Positions 1 to 11,044 of a stretch of 64,000 nt of DNA are shown piece by piece. Both the position numbers and the translations under genes were made by a program. This stretch comes from Ascarosepion bandense (taxonomy: Eukaryota; Mollusca; Cephalopoda; Sepiida; Sepiidae). Numbering within the stretch: the stretch's first letter is position 1; each line of letters begins with the position of its first letter. The notes under the pieces were generated by a model. That model ran no database searches. It saw only the letters and a list, made by a program, of their open reading frames with translations, and was not told where the DNA came from. Location of the stretch: contig JBBBDQ010000915.1 in the NCBI GenBank assembly GCA_037127315.1, positions 777,501 to 841,500 on the forward strand, given 5' to 3'.

Positions 1-95
1 TGTATACGCAAAATTCTGACCCTACTAACTGATTATTACAGTAGAGATTGCGATACCCCAGAAAAGATAAAGTTAACGAATGATGAACAATCTCA

Positions 96-293
96 TTAAA
101 GATGAAAGAGAGAACTGATCAACAGAAATGTGATTCCAAAAAAGGATGCTGAAGAAACTTCATCAATCTGCCGATACATAAAGTTATTGAAACTAAACAG
201 ATGTGGTGGCGAATTTAAGCTCTGTAAACACATTCTCTGGCATATCCGGACGGTCATGTGTCCAGGTGAGACACATGACCGCACTATTTCCAT
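96..293 (-). pseudogene. Penelope-like reverse transcriptase fragment, inverted copy
   Basis: A 65-codon open stretch on the minus strand. Its middle reads FMYRQIDEVSSASFFG, which matches the reverse-transcriptase palm motif of Penelope-like elements (the RQxDGxAMGSPLGP region). The residues after VS are altered, so it is not functional. The nucleotides pair with those at about 669-830 on the plus strand, so this is an inverted second copy of the next relic's RT region. No flanking RT motifs are visible, so this is a short fragment that may run past the window edge. Confidence 0.6.
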
Positions 294-367
294 TGTGGCT
301 AAGTTCTAAAAGCAACTTGTGTTTTGGGTTAAACGGGGTTTCATAGCATCAGGAATTTCGGCTGATA

Positions 368-1757
368 GTGTCAATCTGTCCCCGTCCTTGTAGTCTGCCG
401 AAGAATCATGAGAACGTCATAAATTTAAGACCCATTCTTTCCACGGTGGAGATTTCCCAAAATAAATTTGCTAGTTTTCTGGCTGGAATTCTTCAACCAG
501 TTGTATGTATTCTATTAAATATTCCTTTTCTTTTTCTAAAATTATTTTTAACACCCCTTCTGTTGGTAGATTTATGCGTTCCTTTTATGTGTCTTCATTG
601 TTTACATATGTTCCCGTCTTGGAAAATATTGATTTTTGATGCGATATGTTTATCGTAGTTTTTTGTCTGGTCCGGATATGCCAGAGAATGTTTATAAAGC
701 TTAAGAAATTCGACACCACATCTGTCGAGTTTAATTTCGATAACTTTATGTATAAGAAGACTGATGGGGCTCTCTTTTGGACCCTGCGTTAACCAATATT
801 TTTGTGGGCCTTTATGAGTCAACTCTCTTCACGTACAATAATAGATCATCCATGTATTTTTGGTGCATGAATGACATTTTTGTTTGTTTAATAGTGAGTT
901 TGACGCTGACTCTTTTCTCATAATTTTAAACCAATTACATCCATTCTTGAGATTTACAGTGGAAAAGAATTCGGAATGTTGTTTGTCATTTCTTGATGTT
1001 TGTGTGCATCGAACTCCGTGAGAATTTCAGACTTCTGTGTTTCACAAAGCTACATTTTCTGGCTTGTATACGCGGTGGGACTCATTTTGTCCCAGAAAAT
1101 TAAAAGTGAATCTTATTTAGACTCTTACACATAGAGCTCTTAAAATTTGCACGGAAAGATTTTTGGATGTTGAATTAGATTTTATTCGCAGCACTTTACT
1201 GAAAAATGTATATCCAAGTTATATTGCGAATAGTGCTATGCGTGATAAGATTAATAGTTTTTCTAAGGATAAGCCGTACATTGTGGAGAAATGTAGTTTA
1301 TTTACGTTTTCCTTACATTGGTTTACGTGGAGAGCTTTTGGCTAGGCGGATTTCTACAGCAGTTAGCCATTGTTATTTTTCTGCACAAATTGGGATCATT
1401 TTGGTACACATGCAGTTTTTCCTCCTATACGCAAAGATTTCATTTCTCTACGTCATGTTTCATCTATAATTTATTTGTTTAGTTGTGGTTGTGATAGCGA
1501 CGACAAAAGAAGGATTTCTCAACGCTTAGATTGCAGAATTAAGCAGCATGTCCTATCTAGAATTCTCAAAGCGGATACCTGTACAAGCCAATTGGTTAAC
1601 ACATCCGGATCAGCAATTTTCAAACAACTTATTAATAGCAGAGATTGTGCGGCTGACTTTAAAGTGGACCAGTTCTCCTTGACGTCTGGTTCACACTCTA
1701 CGTTTCACTTACAGGCATTAGAATCATTGTATATTAGGTCTAGAAATCCGTCTCTGT
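368..1757 (+). pseudogene. Penelope-like element relic: RT and GIY-YIG endonuclease
   Basis: Penelope-like elements encode a telomerase-related reverse transcriptase fused to a C-terminal GIY-YIG endonuclease. Family motifs appear in order across three frames: LRPILST and FASFLAGILQPV at about 425-505; SSLFTYVP near 590-615; a damaged TDG...GP palm motif near 753-790; PFLDV near 980-1000; GLYTRWDSFCP near 1055-1100; ALKICTERFLD near 1135-1170; LPYIGLRG near 1312; and the GIY-YIG region with IIYLFSC and RISQRLDCRIKQHV at 1466-1552. It ends LYIRSRNPSL then TAA at 1757. The second GIY-YIG tyrosine motif is replaced by DDKR. Several frameshifts break the gene. The 5' part of the RT is missing or unreadable. 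Confidence 0.8.
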
Positions 1758-2042
1758 AAACACAGTGATTGCTTTCTTGGTTTACACATTATCAATATCT
1801 AGTACTTACCCCACCTTTCTTTTCCTGTATATTTTTATCTTAATTCTTAAATATTTAAAACAATAAGATGAAATAAATATTCCCATTTGGCCCTGGGGAA
1901 TTTTGGGGTCGAAAAAGGTTGGTCATTTTTCTTGTGTCTTTTACTTTTTATTCTCCATATTTCGATCTTTACAAAAATGCTTGTGAGTATTAAATTTAAT
2001 ATATTTCTCGCAATAATACGCTTTTTTACCACTAAAAATTTA

Positions 2043-2046
<4 letters not shown>

Positions 2047-2111
<65 letters not shown>
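2047..2111. repeat. (TA)n(TG)n microsatellite
   Basis: A run of TA dinucleotides passes directly into a run of TG dinucleotides. It separates the first Penelope-like relic from the next. Confidence 0.95.
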
Positions 2112-2113
<2 letters not shown>

Positions 2114-2134
2114 ATAAATATTTTCCAAACCAGA

Positions 2135-2960
2135 TTATAGATTAACAAATAAAACGATAATTTACAAACTTCAACACGCATCAAACAAAATATGGCACAC
2201 AAAAGACACTAAACAAACAAAACTTATTTTTATTGCAACCAGATGCAAGATAAGTACTTATCCGAATAAAAGATTAAAATTAATAATATGTTTTAAGAAA
2301 TACAATACTTCTAATTTAATCATCCGTAATAACTCTTCCCCAGTAACCGATGTATTACTTAAACCAACATTATGTATCAATTCAAATGCCCCTAGGGATA
2401 CTGTATCTCCAACAAAAAATACATATATGCTGTATTTACAACAATTACATTAACGAGACTTCTTACATTACACTTCTCTAGCCATTTGTCCGTTTCTAGA
2501 CATCTACAACAATATTTATATCTACATTCCCAATGTTAAAAATCAATGATCGATAACACAATACTACAGCAAGAAAACACCAAAAGCAAACTATAAATCC
2601 TTGAGTCAATAAATTATTAAAAACTTAAGCCATCAATTAATAGAATCCGTTATGAATACTGTAGTAATATTCTAAAATGTCTATAAAAAGAAGAGTTCTT
2701 TCATGAAATAATACGTGCATGACCATGACAGTAAAACATTTAAAATTTCGTTGTGGATAATTTTCACGTTCTAATGAACGCTAAGCAATTTGTCAACCGT
2801 TATATTCAAATCAAGTCACAGGGTTGCAGTTATTTTTGCTACCACAACTTACACCCCTGAAGATGATCTCGGAAGGAGGTTGAAAGTACTTGGAAATATC
2901 AGGGAATGAATAATAAAATCGTCAGAATGTTACAGCGCACATCATTCAATTATAGTACGT
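2135..2960 (+). pseudogene. Penelope-like GIY-YIG relic, second family
   Basis: Translation in shifting frames gives pieces typical of the C-terminal part of another Penelope-like clade: KLIICFKKYNTSNLIIRNNS near 2270-2330, MYQFKCP near 2372-2393, a decayed YVG-type stretch followed by TTITLTRLLTLHFS near 2425-2480, and ILESINY...LKPSINRI near 2600-2650. These correspond to the zinc-ribbon-like CPL, the GIY-YIG helix and the ESxxIxxxxPSLN tail of these proteins. There is no intact frame. A CTGAAGA...GAAAG stretch at 2857-2886, with a short internal stem, lies where the 3' end would be. The assignment rests on motif order rather than on any search. Confidence 0.5.
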
Positions 2961-3060
2961 GAAAGATTATTCCTGTGTACGAACGGATTTTATTAAAATT
3001 AAGCAGACATAATGTTTTCATTTTATTTAATCAGACATACCAAAAAGATAATTCATGCCT

Positions 3061-3062
<2 letters not shown>

Positions 3063-3111
<49 letters not shown>
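3063..3111. repeat. (CA)n microsatellite
   Basis: About 24 CA units, ending just upstream of the readable start of the Jockey-like LINE. Confidence 0.95.
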
Positions 3112-3114
<3 letters not shown>

Positions 3115-3118
3115 TTTT

Positions 3119-5305
3119 ATCACTCAATCCCTTACGCAGGTGGTGAAGTTCCCCACGCGTTTTGTAATAACCCTAACGGACACGACTCACTACTAAATCT
3201 GTGCTTTACCCCCACCCCTGACTCTTTCAATGTCAAGTAACTCTGCCATCTCGGAAACTCTGACCATGCGTTAGTTTCCGTCAATATCTCCTTCCGCCTC
3301 CACCCCACTCAAAAACCTCATTGGGACTCATTCCGCGATTTCCTGAGTCACTCAGGAAATCGCGGAATGAGTCCCTTGAAATAAAGTATTTAGCTTTCCT
3401 GTTGAAGACTGTGCGGCTGAGGTCTCCTTTTGGGTCAAGACTGGTATCAATGCTTTCATCCCTGCCAAAAAGTTGTGATTTAATCCCACTTATCCCCCTA
3501 GTTCTCCCCCTGCCTGCTCAGCTGCTATCGCCTACCGAAATCACTTCTTTCGGCTTTACCGAGTCATGCGCCAGACCATAACAGGCACCTTTTTGCCTCG
3601 CCTCGCAATGAATGCAAGAAGCTTCTTAAAGGAGCTCAGCTGACGTTTGCAGCCAGAATGAAGTAACGCATAGCATCTCGTATGTTTGGCTCCAAAGACT
3701 ACTGGTGGCTCTGTAAAAGCGTGCTGAACAGCAGTAAGCCCTCAGTCCTCACTCTAATCAAGTAATTTGTGGTCCTCACCTCTTCAAAAGACAAGGCTCA
3801 GTGCTTCGCTTGCGGATTCTCTACTAACTTGACACTAGACTCGTCTGGAATATCTGTACCAGACTTCCCTCTCCAAACTGAGGCCCAACTGACTGACATA
3901 CTAATTACTCCCTCAATGTCCTCCAAAATAATTTCTAAGCTTGGCCCTAACAAGGCGAGCGGTGGCGACGGATTATCCATCATTGTCCTAAGGAAATGTG
4001 CTCCTGAACTCTCCTCTGTTCTCTCTAAATTCTATAACTACTGCCTTTCTGCTTCTTGCTTTCCTGTCTGCTGGAAATCCTCCTCCGTGGTTCCTATATA
4101 AAAAAAACAAATATTGGAGAACCCTCTGACTCCGCTAATTATCGCCCTATCAGCCTCCTACCGATCTTTGGCAAAGTGTTCGAAACCATCATCAACGCCG
4201 AGGTGGTACAACAGCTCGCAGCCCACAGACTCTTCTCGAATAAACAGTATGGCTTCCGCTTTACCAGATCTACTGCTGATATGCTCACGACCATCATTGA
4301 GTATATACACCAGGCCCTCGACAAAAACGACGAAGTCCGAACTGTTACCCTTGACATCTCCAAAGCGTTTGACAAAGTCTGATATTCGGGCCTTCTATGC
4401 AAGCTTCAAATCTATTGTATAACTGTACAATTGTTTGACCTAATCCAGTCCTTCCTTTCAAACCGTACAATGAGGGTAGTATTGATCCCCCTGATGTAAT
4501 AAGATCCCATGTGGGCATATATGCTGACGACACTACGGTTTACTTTCGTCTCGATCCAAAATTTACCGAGGCTGACAAAGCAAACCTCGCTGCTAAGCTT
4601 AAAAAGGACCTCCAATCCGTGGTGGTCTGGGGTAAGAAATGGCTTGTCAAATTTAATCCTTCCAAAACGAAGCTGCTATCTAATAACCACCACAGACAAT
4701 TGTTCCTCTCGTCCATTAACATTGATTAGGCTTCTCTCCCTGAAAGTAAAACGATGCGTCTCCTCGGATTAACTCTCACATCAGACTTGAAGTGGAATAA
4801 CTATATAGAATCCACACCTAGCATACAGTCGCTTTCTCACTGATAGTGTGGCTTCCCTGTGTCTCTTCTACAAATTCTTTCACGGCTTCTGCTCCGATGA
4901 ACTTAGCTCACTGGTACCTCCTATATATGAATTTCCTCGAGCTACAAGATTAGCATCTAGGTCCCACCCATTTACTGTGAAACCAATAAATTGTAAACGT
5001 AAATTCTACTCCAGCAGCTTCTCATCTCGCACTTCCTGTGGAATTCCATTCCGCATATTGCTTTCCCGACAGCTATAATCTCCAAGAATTTAAATGTAAA
5101 GTCAATAGTCATCTCCTGTCTCACTAATTTAAATCCTCTGTGTCATTCTTCCTCCACCCCACTCTCGTCAGTATTCTCTTCCTTCTCCTACTCTCTTCCT
5201 GACACCCCCTGCAACCTCTCATTCCTTCTCATAACATTCGTCCTATGTAGCACCCTGAACAAGAGTGGCAGTAAAATGCCTTGCTTGGGGCGACACGATT
5301 ATAAA
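3119..5305 (+). pseudogene. Jockey-like non-LTR retrotransposon, internally deleted
   Basis: The relic starts inside the endonuclease (LLNLCFTPTPDSFNVK near 3193, then GNSDHALVSVNI near 3255). The reverse transcriptase follows: LGPNKASGGDGLSIIVL at about 3940, YRPISLLPIFGKVFE at 4138-4185, QYGFRFTRSTADML near 4246, LDISKAFDKV near 4350, then YADDTTVYF at 4520. Sequence between VVLIP and the YADD motif is missing, so the GVPQGS region is gone. A second deletion near 4815 removes part of the thumb. The C-terminal VASLCLFYKFFHG block is at 4850. The 3' untranslated part ends with a conserved stretch before an A-rich tail near 5305. Frameshifts are present throughout. A truncated relative lies at 39531-39975. 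Confidence 0.85.
3323..3375. repeat. Perfect 53-bp palindrome inside the LINE
   Basis: Two 26-base arms (3323-3348 and 3350-3375) are exact reverse complements around a single central base at 3349. The left arm continues the LINE sequence (WDSFRDFL). The right arm re-reads the same bases on the other strand. Confidence 0.95.
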
Positions 5306-5328
5306 ATAAAATATGGAAAGATAGAAAA

Positions 5329-5963
5329 ATTTATGTGTGTTCAATTTAATAAATCAGATTAAATTTGAAAATAAAATGTTTACATTTTTAGTGAATACAT
5401 GAGTTTTTCTTTCAATCTTAACGGTCAATGTGTCAGTTTATATTTAAAAACCCTGTTTAGACTGTATTTCCGTTGATGTGTACATTATTGTTACGAAATC
5501 ATTTCTTTTGGTTTTCTCAATATCCCAATATTTTCTAAAACAAAAGAAAGAAAACTTTCTATATTTTTGATCTAAAGGATTTTTAAGTGTAATTATACTA
5601 TTTTTGCTTAGATTCAGAATTCATTTTATTCTAATTTTTCGAAACATTTGATATATAAATAACATTTTAATACTCATTTATAAAAAGTTTTTGAATTCAT
5701 TTAATTGTTTTAAAAATCTTTTATATTATTATTATAATCTAATAACATTTTTAATATCATAATACAATCTTTTAAATACCTTTTTAATTATTAAAAAATC
5801 AAATATCAATTTAATTATTAATATAAAATATAAAATTTATTTACTTTAAATATGAAATTTATTGCATTACATTTATTTAATAGAGTGTTATTCTTAAATT
5901 TCAAATTTAAAGTGAATCTCTATTCAAACTAGTTAAATTGAACACACACATTTTATGTATTTC
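5329..5963. mobile_element. AT-rich element with inverted ends (MITE-like)
   Basis: Directly after the LINE's A-rich tail begins a 635-bp, extremely AT-rich block. Its left end (TTATGTGTGTTCAATTTAA at about 5332) is closely matched in reverse complement near 5938-5960. The arms continue imperfectly for roughly 40 bases. No coding potential is visible. A non-autonomous inverted-repeat transposon is the simplest reading. No clear target-site duplication was found. Confidence 0.4.
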
Positions 5964-6031
5964 AATATCTATAAATATCATACTTATTTTTTCTTATATT
6001 TAAATGAAAATCCTTTTCACAACAATGATAT

Positions 6032-6090
6032 AACATTGCCTGATGACGAAATAGAAATCTCGAAACATATAAATTTCCGTATCATAATGT
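6032..6090 (+). ncRNA. Hammerhead ribozyme-like fold at a Penelope-like end (copy 1)
   Basis: The core CTGATGA is at 6040-6046 and GAAAC at 6062-6066. The sequence between them can form stem II (GAAAT with ATCTC, one mismatch). Bases before the core (ACATT, 6033-6037) pair with AATGT at 6086-6090 to form helix I. Helix III is decayed. The same arrangement with different bases recurs at 46227-46281, including the downstream GAGAACTC stretch and a following TA microsatellite, so these are two copies of one family. Confidence 0.55.
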
Positions 6091-6218
6091 AATTTTAATT
6101 AAAAAATTAATTAACTATATTATGCTGTACAATATTTATTGTAAACACTTTTACATAGGAAAATAAGAAATAAATACCGGAGAACTCTGAATTGAAATAC
6201 TCTTGGTTCTCTTTACTT

Positions 6219-6220
<2 letters not shown>

Positions 6221-6280
<60 letters not shown>
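6221..6280. repeat. (TA)n microsatellite
   Basis: About 30 TA units, immediately downstream of the Penelope-like terminal sequence. Confidence 0.95.
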
Positions 6281-6283
<3 letters not shown>

Positions 6284-6417
6284 AGTGAATACAGAAAAAA
6301 AATTTACAACGTCGAAAACATTAATTTAAAACAGTGCTCGATATATAATATATAGAGCTGTTAATATTTATTATAAATTACATTTTAAAACATGTACAGA
6401 ATTTTTATTTATATATA

Positions 6418-6471
6418 CGCTACAAATAGTACAGTTGTTGCGACATTGAAACTACAATGGCTCATCAGGCA
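6418..6471 (-). ncRNA. Hammerhead ribozyme-like fold, minus strand (copy 2)
   Basis: On the minus strand CTGATGA lies at 6468-6462. Stem II pairs CATTG with CAATG. The core then reads GCA where GAA is expected. Helix III is a perfect ACAA/TTGT (6440-6437 with 6425-6422), followed by the expected unpaired A at 6421. The first bases of helix I (TGC with GCG, one wobble) also pair. The A-to-C change in the core should impair cleavage. Flanking sequence is shared with 6848-6975, so both belong to one Penelope-like terminal family. Confidence 0.6.
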
Positions 6472-6899
6472 GTGTGGACAGGAATGGAAAACCTCTTTTC
6501 TTATATTTGGTCAGTTGTGTTTGGGATGTTGGTGGGGGTTAGTGATAAGGGAACAAGTCTTGTGGATTGACCGTTAGAATTTCGAAGAAAGTGATTTGGG
6601 TAGAGAATATGGTTGATTAATGAGTGTCTCTGAGTTTTGTAGACAGATGTAACATTAGCAGCTAGAATGTAAATTTTTATTATCTTGCGACTAGACTATA
6701 TCCTTTGGATTTCTTAGAGGAGCAGGTAAGGGATGGGATGCTTATTTTGTACAGAATAATTTTGTGTTTAAGCAGAGTTTTTATAATTAATCTAATTTTG
6801 CATATTTAATCTTAATTTTGAATTCATAGAAATAGAGATATTAATATAGAAATAGAGATATTAATATTTATTTTAAGTTGTAGTTTAGAACATGTAGAA

Positions 6900-6962
6900 A
6901 TTACAATTCACTAAAAAAGTGTGCATTTTGTTTCGACATCGAAAAAACAATGTTTCGTGAGG
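6900..6962 (-). ncRNA. Hammerhead ribozyme-like fold, minus strand (copy 3)
   Basis: This is a relative of copy 2 on the same strand. The core has decayed to CTCACGA (6961-6955) but GAAAC is intact. Stem II pairs ACATTG with CGATGT. Helix III again pairs ACAA (6931-6928) with TTGT (6906-6903), followed by A. The longer loop contains its own CACT/AGTG stem. Retention of pairing despite base changes supports a structured RNA in the ancestral element. Confidence 0.5.
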
Positions 6963-6974
6963 TATTTAATAATG

Positions 6975-7817
6975 ATGGTAATAAACGTTATTTTTGAAAA
7001 AAAAATTAAAACATCTCACTTACCCTTTATTTATGAAAAATCTTTTTGTACGAGTTCATGAGGATATAAAAGATGGGAAAACAAAAAAGGAAATCGAGAA
7101 AAAGAGAAAACAAAAAGGAATGATACATAAAAATTAAAGAGCGTGATATAGAATATAAAAAGAATACAGAGAAAAGAAAAAAGTAAAAATAAAAAGCAAA
7201 CAGGAAAACAGGAGAGAAGGAAAAAGCTAATAAGAGAGTGCCGATTATAACAGCTCAGAATATAAATAGATACGCATGAGGTTTACGTGACGTCTGGGCT
7301 TAACAAAAAAGAAGTGAGAAAATATACGAAGAAAAGAAAGTGTACGGGAGATGACTTTAAAAAATAAAAAGAAATGTCAATCAATTAGCCGCAAGTAGAT
7401 GGTAAAAAGATACATTCATTGTTACATAGTATAAAACAAATTCTTTTGGCATTTTTTATTAAAAAAATGATGAAATCACATACACAAACATAGGGATTAT
7501 TTAAAAAGTGCAGATCTGAGGATATTTAAAAATACCGTACGAAAATGTAAATTCATTAGTGCTAATATAATAAATTAGTGAAGTAAATTAAAAGTGCATA
7601 AAATATGCCAGAAGAGAGATCATACAGTTAGAAGTAAATATCGTGGTAGTAAGATTAATACTATAAAGGTTTATTGTTTCTAGAAATCCGAACTTTACAT
7701 TTAGTATTTTAGCATGATTGTAAGTTTAGTTTTTTTAATGTGTTTGCAATTTGCTGTGATGTCATGCCTCTGGTTTAGTAATATGTCACTCCTCATGCAT
7801 TTAATGATTTTCATTTT
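6975..7817 (-). other. Probable 3' untranslated region of the Penelope-like relic
   Basis: On the minus strand this lies between the GIY-YIG stop and the hammerhead-like ends. It contains a strongly purine-rich plus-strand block (about 7060-7400). The part at 7700-7817 resembles 37770-37860 beside the second GIY-YIG copy. No other feature is visible. Confidence 0.35.
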
Positions 7818-8207
7818 TTAATGTGGACAAAGGAAACATGGTTCTTTTACCGATTTAGATGTTCTAGCTTGCTTGAGGATTTTCCATTCAACGTTAGGTG
7901 TTTTATTTTCGTTTTTTAACTTCCAAATATATTTAGAAAGTGATATCATATTTTGTTTGTCCTTGTTGTTGAAGGATAAGAGGTGATTGTAAAAGCGCTT
8001 TTTTAAAAAAAAGTTCATAGTATTTCCGATATAAATTTTAACATCCTTAGAATTAGCCATGAATGAAATTGAACACATATATACCAGGAATTTTGTCAAG
8101 CATTTATCAGGTAATGGGCATTGGCTCGGGTTTCTACTATTACAAGAGTTATTATTATGGGAAAAACTGACATGGATGTTAGAGTTGTTTTTGTTGTATG
8201 ATTTCAA
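7818..8207 (-). pseudogene. GIY-YIG endonuclease C-terminus of a Penelope-like element
   Basis: A 129-codon open frame on the minus strand. A cysteine cluster comes first (CNSRNPSQCPLPDKC, residues 22-36), then VYMCSISF and KIYIGNTMNFFLKKRFYNHL (the GIY-YIG core, with YIG near residue 60), then LSKYIWKLKNENKTPNVEW and a final PCFLCPH. This order is that of GIY-YIG domains in one Penelope-like lineage, including the terminal CxLC zinc-binding pair. The reverse transcriptase that should precede it is absent. No ATG in a good context marks a real start, so it is the tail of a truncated insertion. A second, more decayed copy lies at 37770-38100. Confidence 0.7.
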
Positions 8208-8219
8208 AAACTATTGTTA

Positions 8220-11040
8220 TGTAATTTAATTATTTTTTCTAAGTTGTTGGAAATACGGTATTAGTAGTGCTCATAATTGGTGAATAACATTTATAAGATA
8301 GCGCTCTAACATTATAGGCTTATTATGTATGCTGCTCCGAATAAGTGAATGGAAAAGTTTTTTTAAACTATGGGAGAAATAAATCCATTTTGACTATGTG
8401 TCGTTTTTACCAGTATGAAGAACTTATACAAATGTTTTATAACTGTGATTCTGTTTTCGGTAATTAAGTAGGTACCTAGTGAAGTTGTTCGGTTACCCCA
8501 TACAGGTTACAGACTACAGACTACAGGCTCTTTCTGGGCGCCGTTTACATGTGCTTTCATAAGAGTTTGGGTTTGCCCTCTATTAGGTGATACATAATGC
8601 TACTCAATATTTTCTAGCAGTTTCCATCTAACACAGAATAATTACATTTCAAGTGTAAAGGTTATTTTTCAAGACACTGTTGCCAAATTTGGTTTTCTCG
8701 ATTTTTCTGTTGACAGCGTTCAACATACTTCTACTCATGTCTTCAAACTAACATTTTAACAGGATGCAAGCAAGTACTATGACGTTACTGTTTTGAATTC
8801 AGAGTTACTATTGTAACCATATATGAGAAATTAATAATAAAATCTCATTTAAAAAATCTCATTGAAAAAAAAACGTAAACAACACCAGCCTACAAAAGGC
8901 AAATAAGACAGAAAGCAAGAATTTACTAAGAAACAGAAAACTAAAAATGAATACCTTGTAAAATAGCGACATTAAAAATGCAAATACATGCATTATATAC
9001 AGCGCAGATTGTATAATATACTTTATTAAACGACAATACTTTCAACTGAACTAACAAAATAATAAAACACGACAAAAGACAAAAATATAAGTATATAAAC
9101 AATTTAAATAAATAATAACCATATTTACAAACTAAATATGCACACGTAAACACACTTAAATATAATAATAATCATCAACAAGAAGTCATAATTTAATCAA
9201 TAATAAATAATAAATGAGTAAAATTTTACCAAACAACGCCATTAAATAGTTAACCACAGTCGTATTTGCAATTATTTATACTCGGAAAAATGTAGAATAA
9301 TTTGAGACATAAACATTACCATCGACCAATAATCATTTGGTTAATACAACTAACATTACTACCCATAATGCATCACTGACATAAATAATTTGTCGAAACA
9401 AAATACAACAAACATGGCACGAAGATTGTGTTCAAGCATGAAACATTCCATTGCCGTCTACTCTTGACTTTGATATCCATTAAAATCTCACATTCAGTAA
9501 CTCTCTACATTGAGAGATTCTTGAACCTTGTATTTAGTGAAAAAATTTAATATTTGCGAAATCCTATTGATTAACTTGTAATAATACACTTTCCTGTCTA
9601 TGTTATATCACTGTAATAAAGAAATTAAGGTCCGACTTCGCTTAACATTTTTATTATTGTTAAGGAGAAGTGATAAGTGGATGATAAGCAGGTATCTTCT
9701 CTGTTGTAACTTACTTTTCACATTCTCTCATACTATTTAGTCGGACTAGATATATACCTTCAAAGGTATGTGTGTCCGTTCTTCACTGTACACTTATCTT
9801 CTAATCCAACGTTGTCATATATTAGATATCGTATAATTTATATAAACTTTCTTTAAAACAAACGTCAGAAAAAATGATGACAAAGTTTCCAAAACTGCAA
9901 CAACAAAAATGAGTTTAATTGATTTTTCTAGAACAGAAATTGATTAAATATTTAACATCTTGTGATGTTTTAAAACTTAATGCATCCGCTTTCTTTAGAT
10001 TATAACTCTAAAACAGAATTTGTTGCAATTTGTGCATAAAATATATTCGAAAGTTTATTTAAACATTTATAAATTATAGCCTGACTTAATAAATTATTCA
10101 CTACAAGCAGAAGAGAATTTAATATAGGGAGAGATATACGAAAACCTTCTGAGAAAGCAAAAATTGTTTTGCAGCAAAATTATATTAACCCAATTCTCAT
10201 TCAGTCCTGAAGCTTAGCAAATTTGATTTTCTATGATTCCATAAAACATTGAATTTCGATTCCAATCTATAATTGGTTTTAATATCAGCCTGCGTTTCTT
10301 TCTGGATTTGCTCTGACGAAGATTGGCTTAATTTCCTGCCAACAAATAGAGCGGCCATATTGGAAAAGTTTGCTTTCAATAAATTCATTCAACTTTCGTT
10401 AATTTATCTTTGATAAATAAATAGATAAAACTGAACATGAAGCAACTTTGAGAAAACGATATCCTCCTGTTGCACAAAAGATAAGATTATTTTTTTAGAA
10501 ATGGTCATAGATAGATAGATAGAATAACGTATAGTGTTTGGTAATCTGACAGATTTGAGAAGAAAGCGAATGGGAAGGTATAACAAAGTCTTTGTTGAAT
10601 GCTTTTTCGCGAGGAAAGTGTAAACCAGAAAATGACGGAAAAAAAACTGATGTATACTTTTAGCATACTCATTTCTTATTCATTTCAAATTCTTTTCTGA
10701 CGTTTCTCTTAACACGGAGTGCACCTGTCACCCTTTATTGTTCCAGGTTCATTTGGCTTGTGTAGGAAGAGAAAATCTTTCCAGAAGCAAATAGAAAATA
10801 AAATATGTATTAGTCGATATCTCCGGATAGTTACATCTAAACGGAATTCGTATGTTAATGTAAACTGCAAACATCACTCATTATATTTCTCAACACGTTG
10901 TGGCTAATAGAAAGAAGACTTAATGAAGAGATCTTATTATTCTATATAATTTTTCAGCTAAGATAAATATTAACAATATACATTTATTCCTTTAAAAATG
11001 TCTATATTAATAGAATAAATCTGAAAAAAGTTACCAGCAA
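8220..11040. other. No recognisable gene; AT-rich
   Basis: About 2.8 kb with no protein motif I recognise. A small direct repeat (CAGACTACAGACTACAGG) sits near 8510-8528 and a short GATA run near 10509-10522. Open frames here are under 70 codons and low in complexity. Confidence 0.5.
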
Positions 11041-11044
11041 ATTA

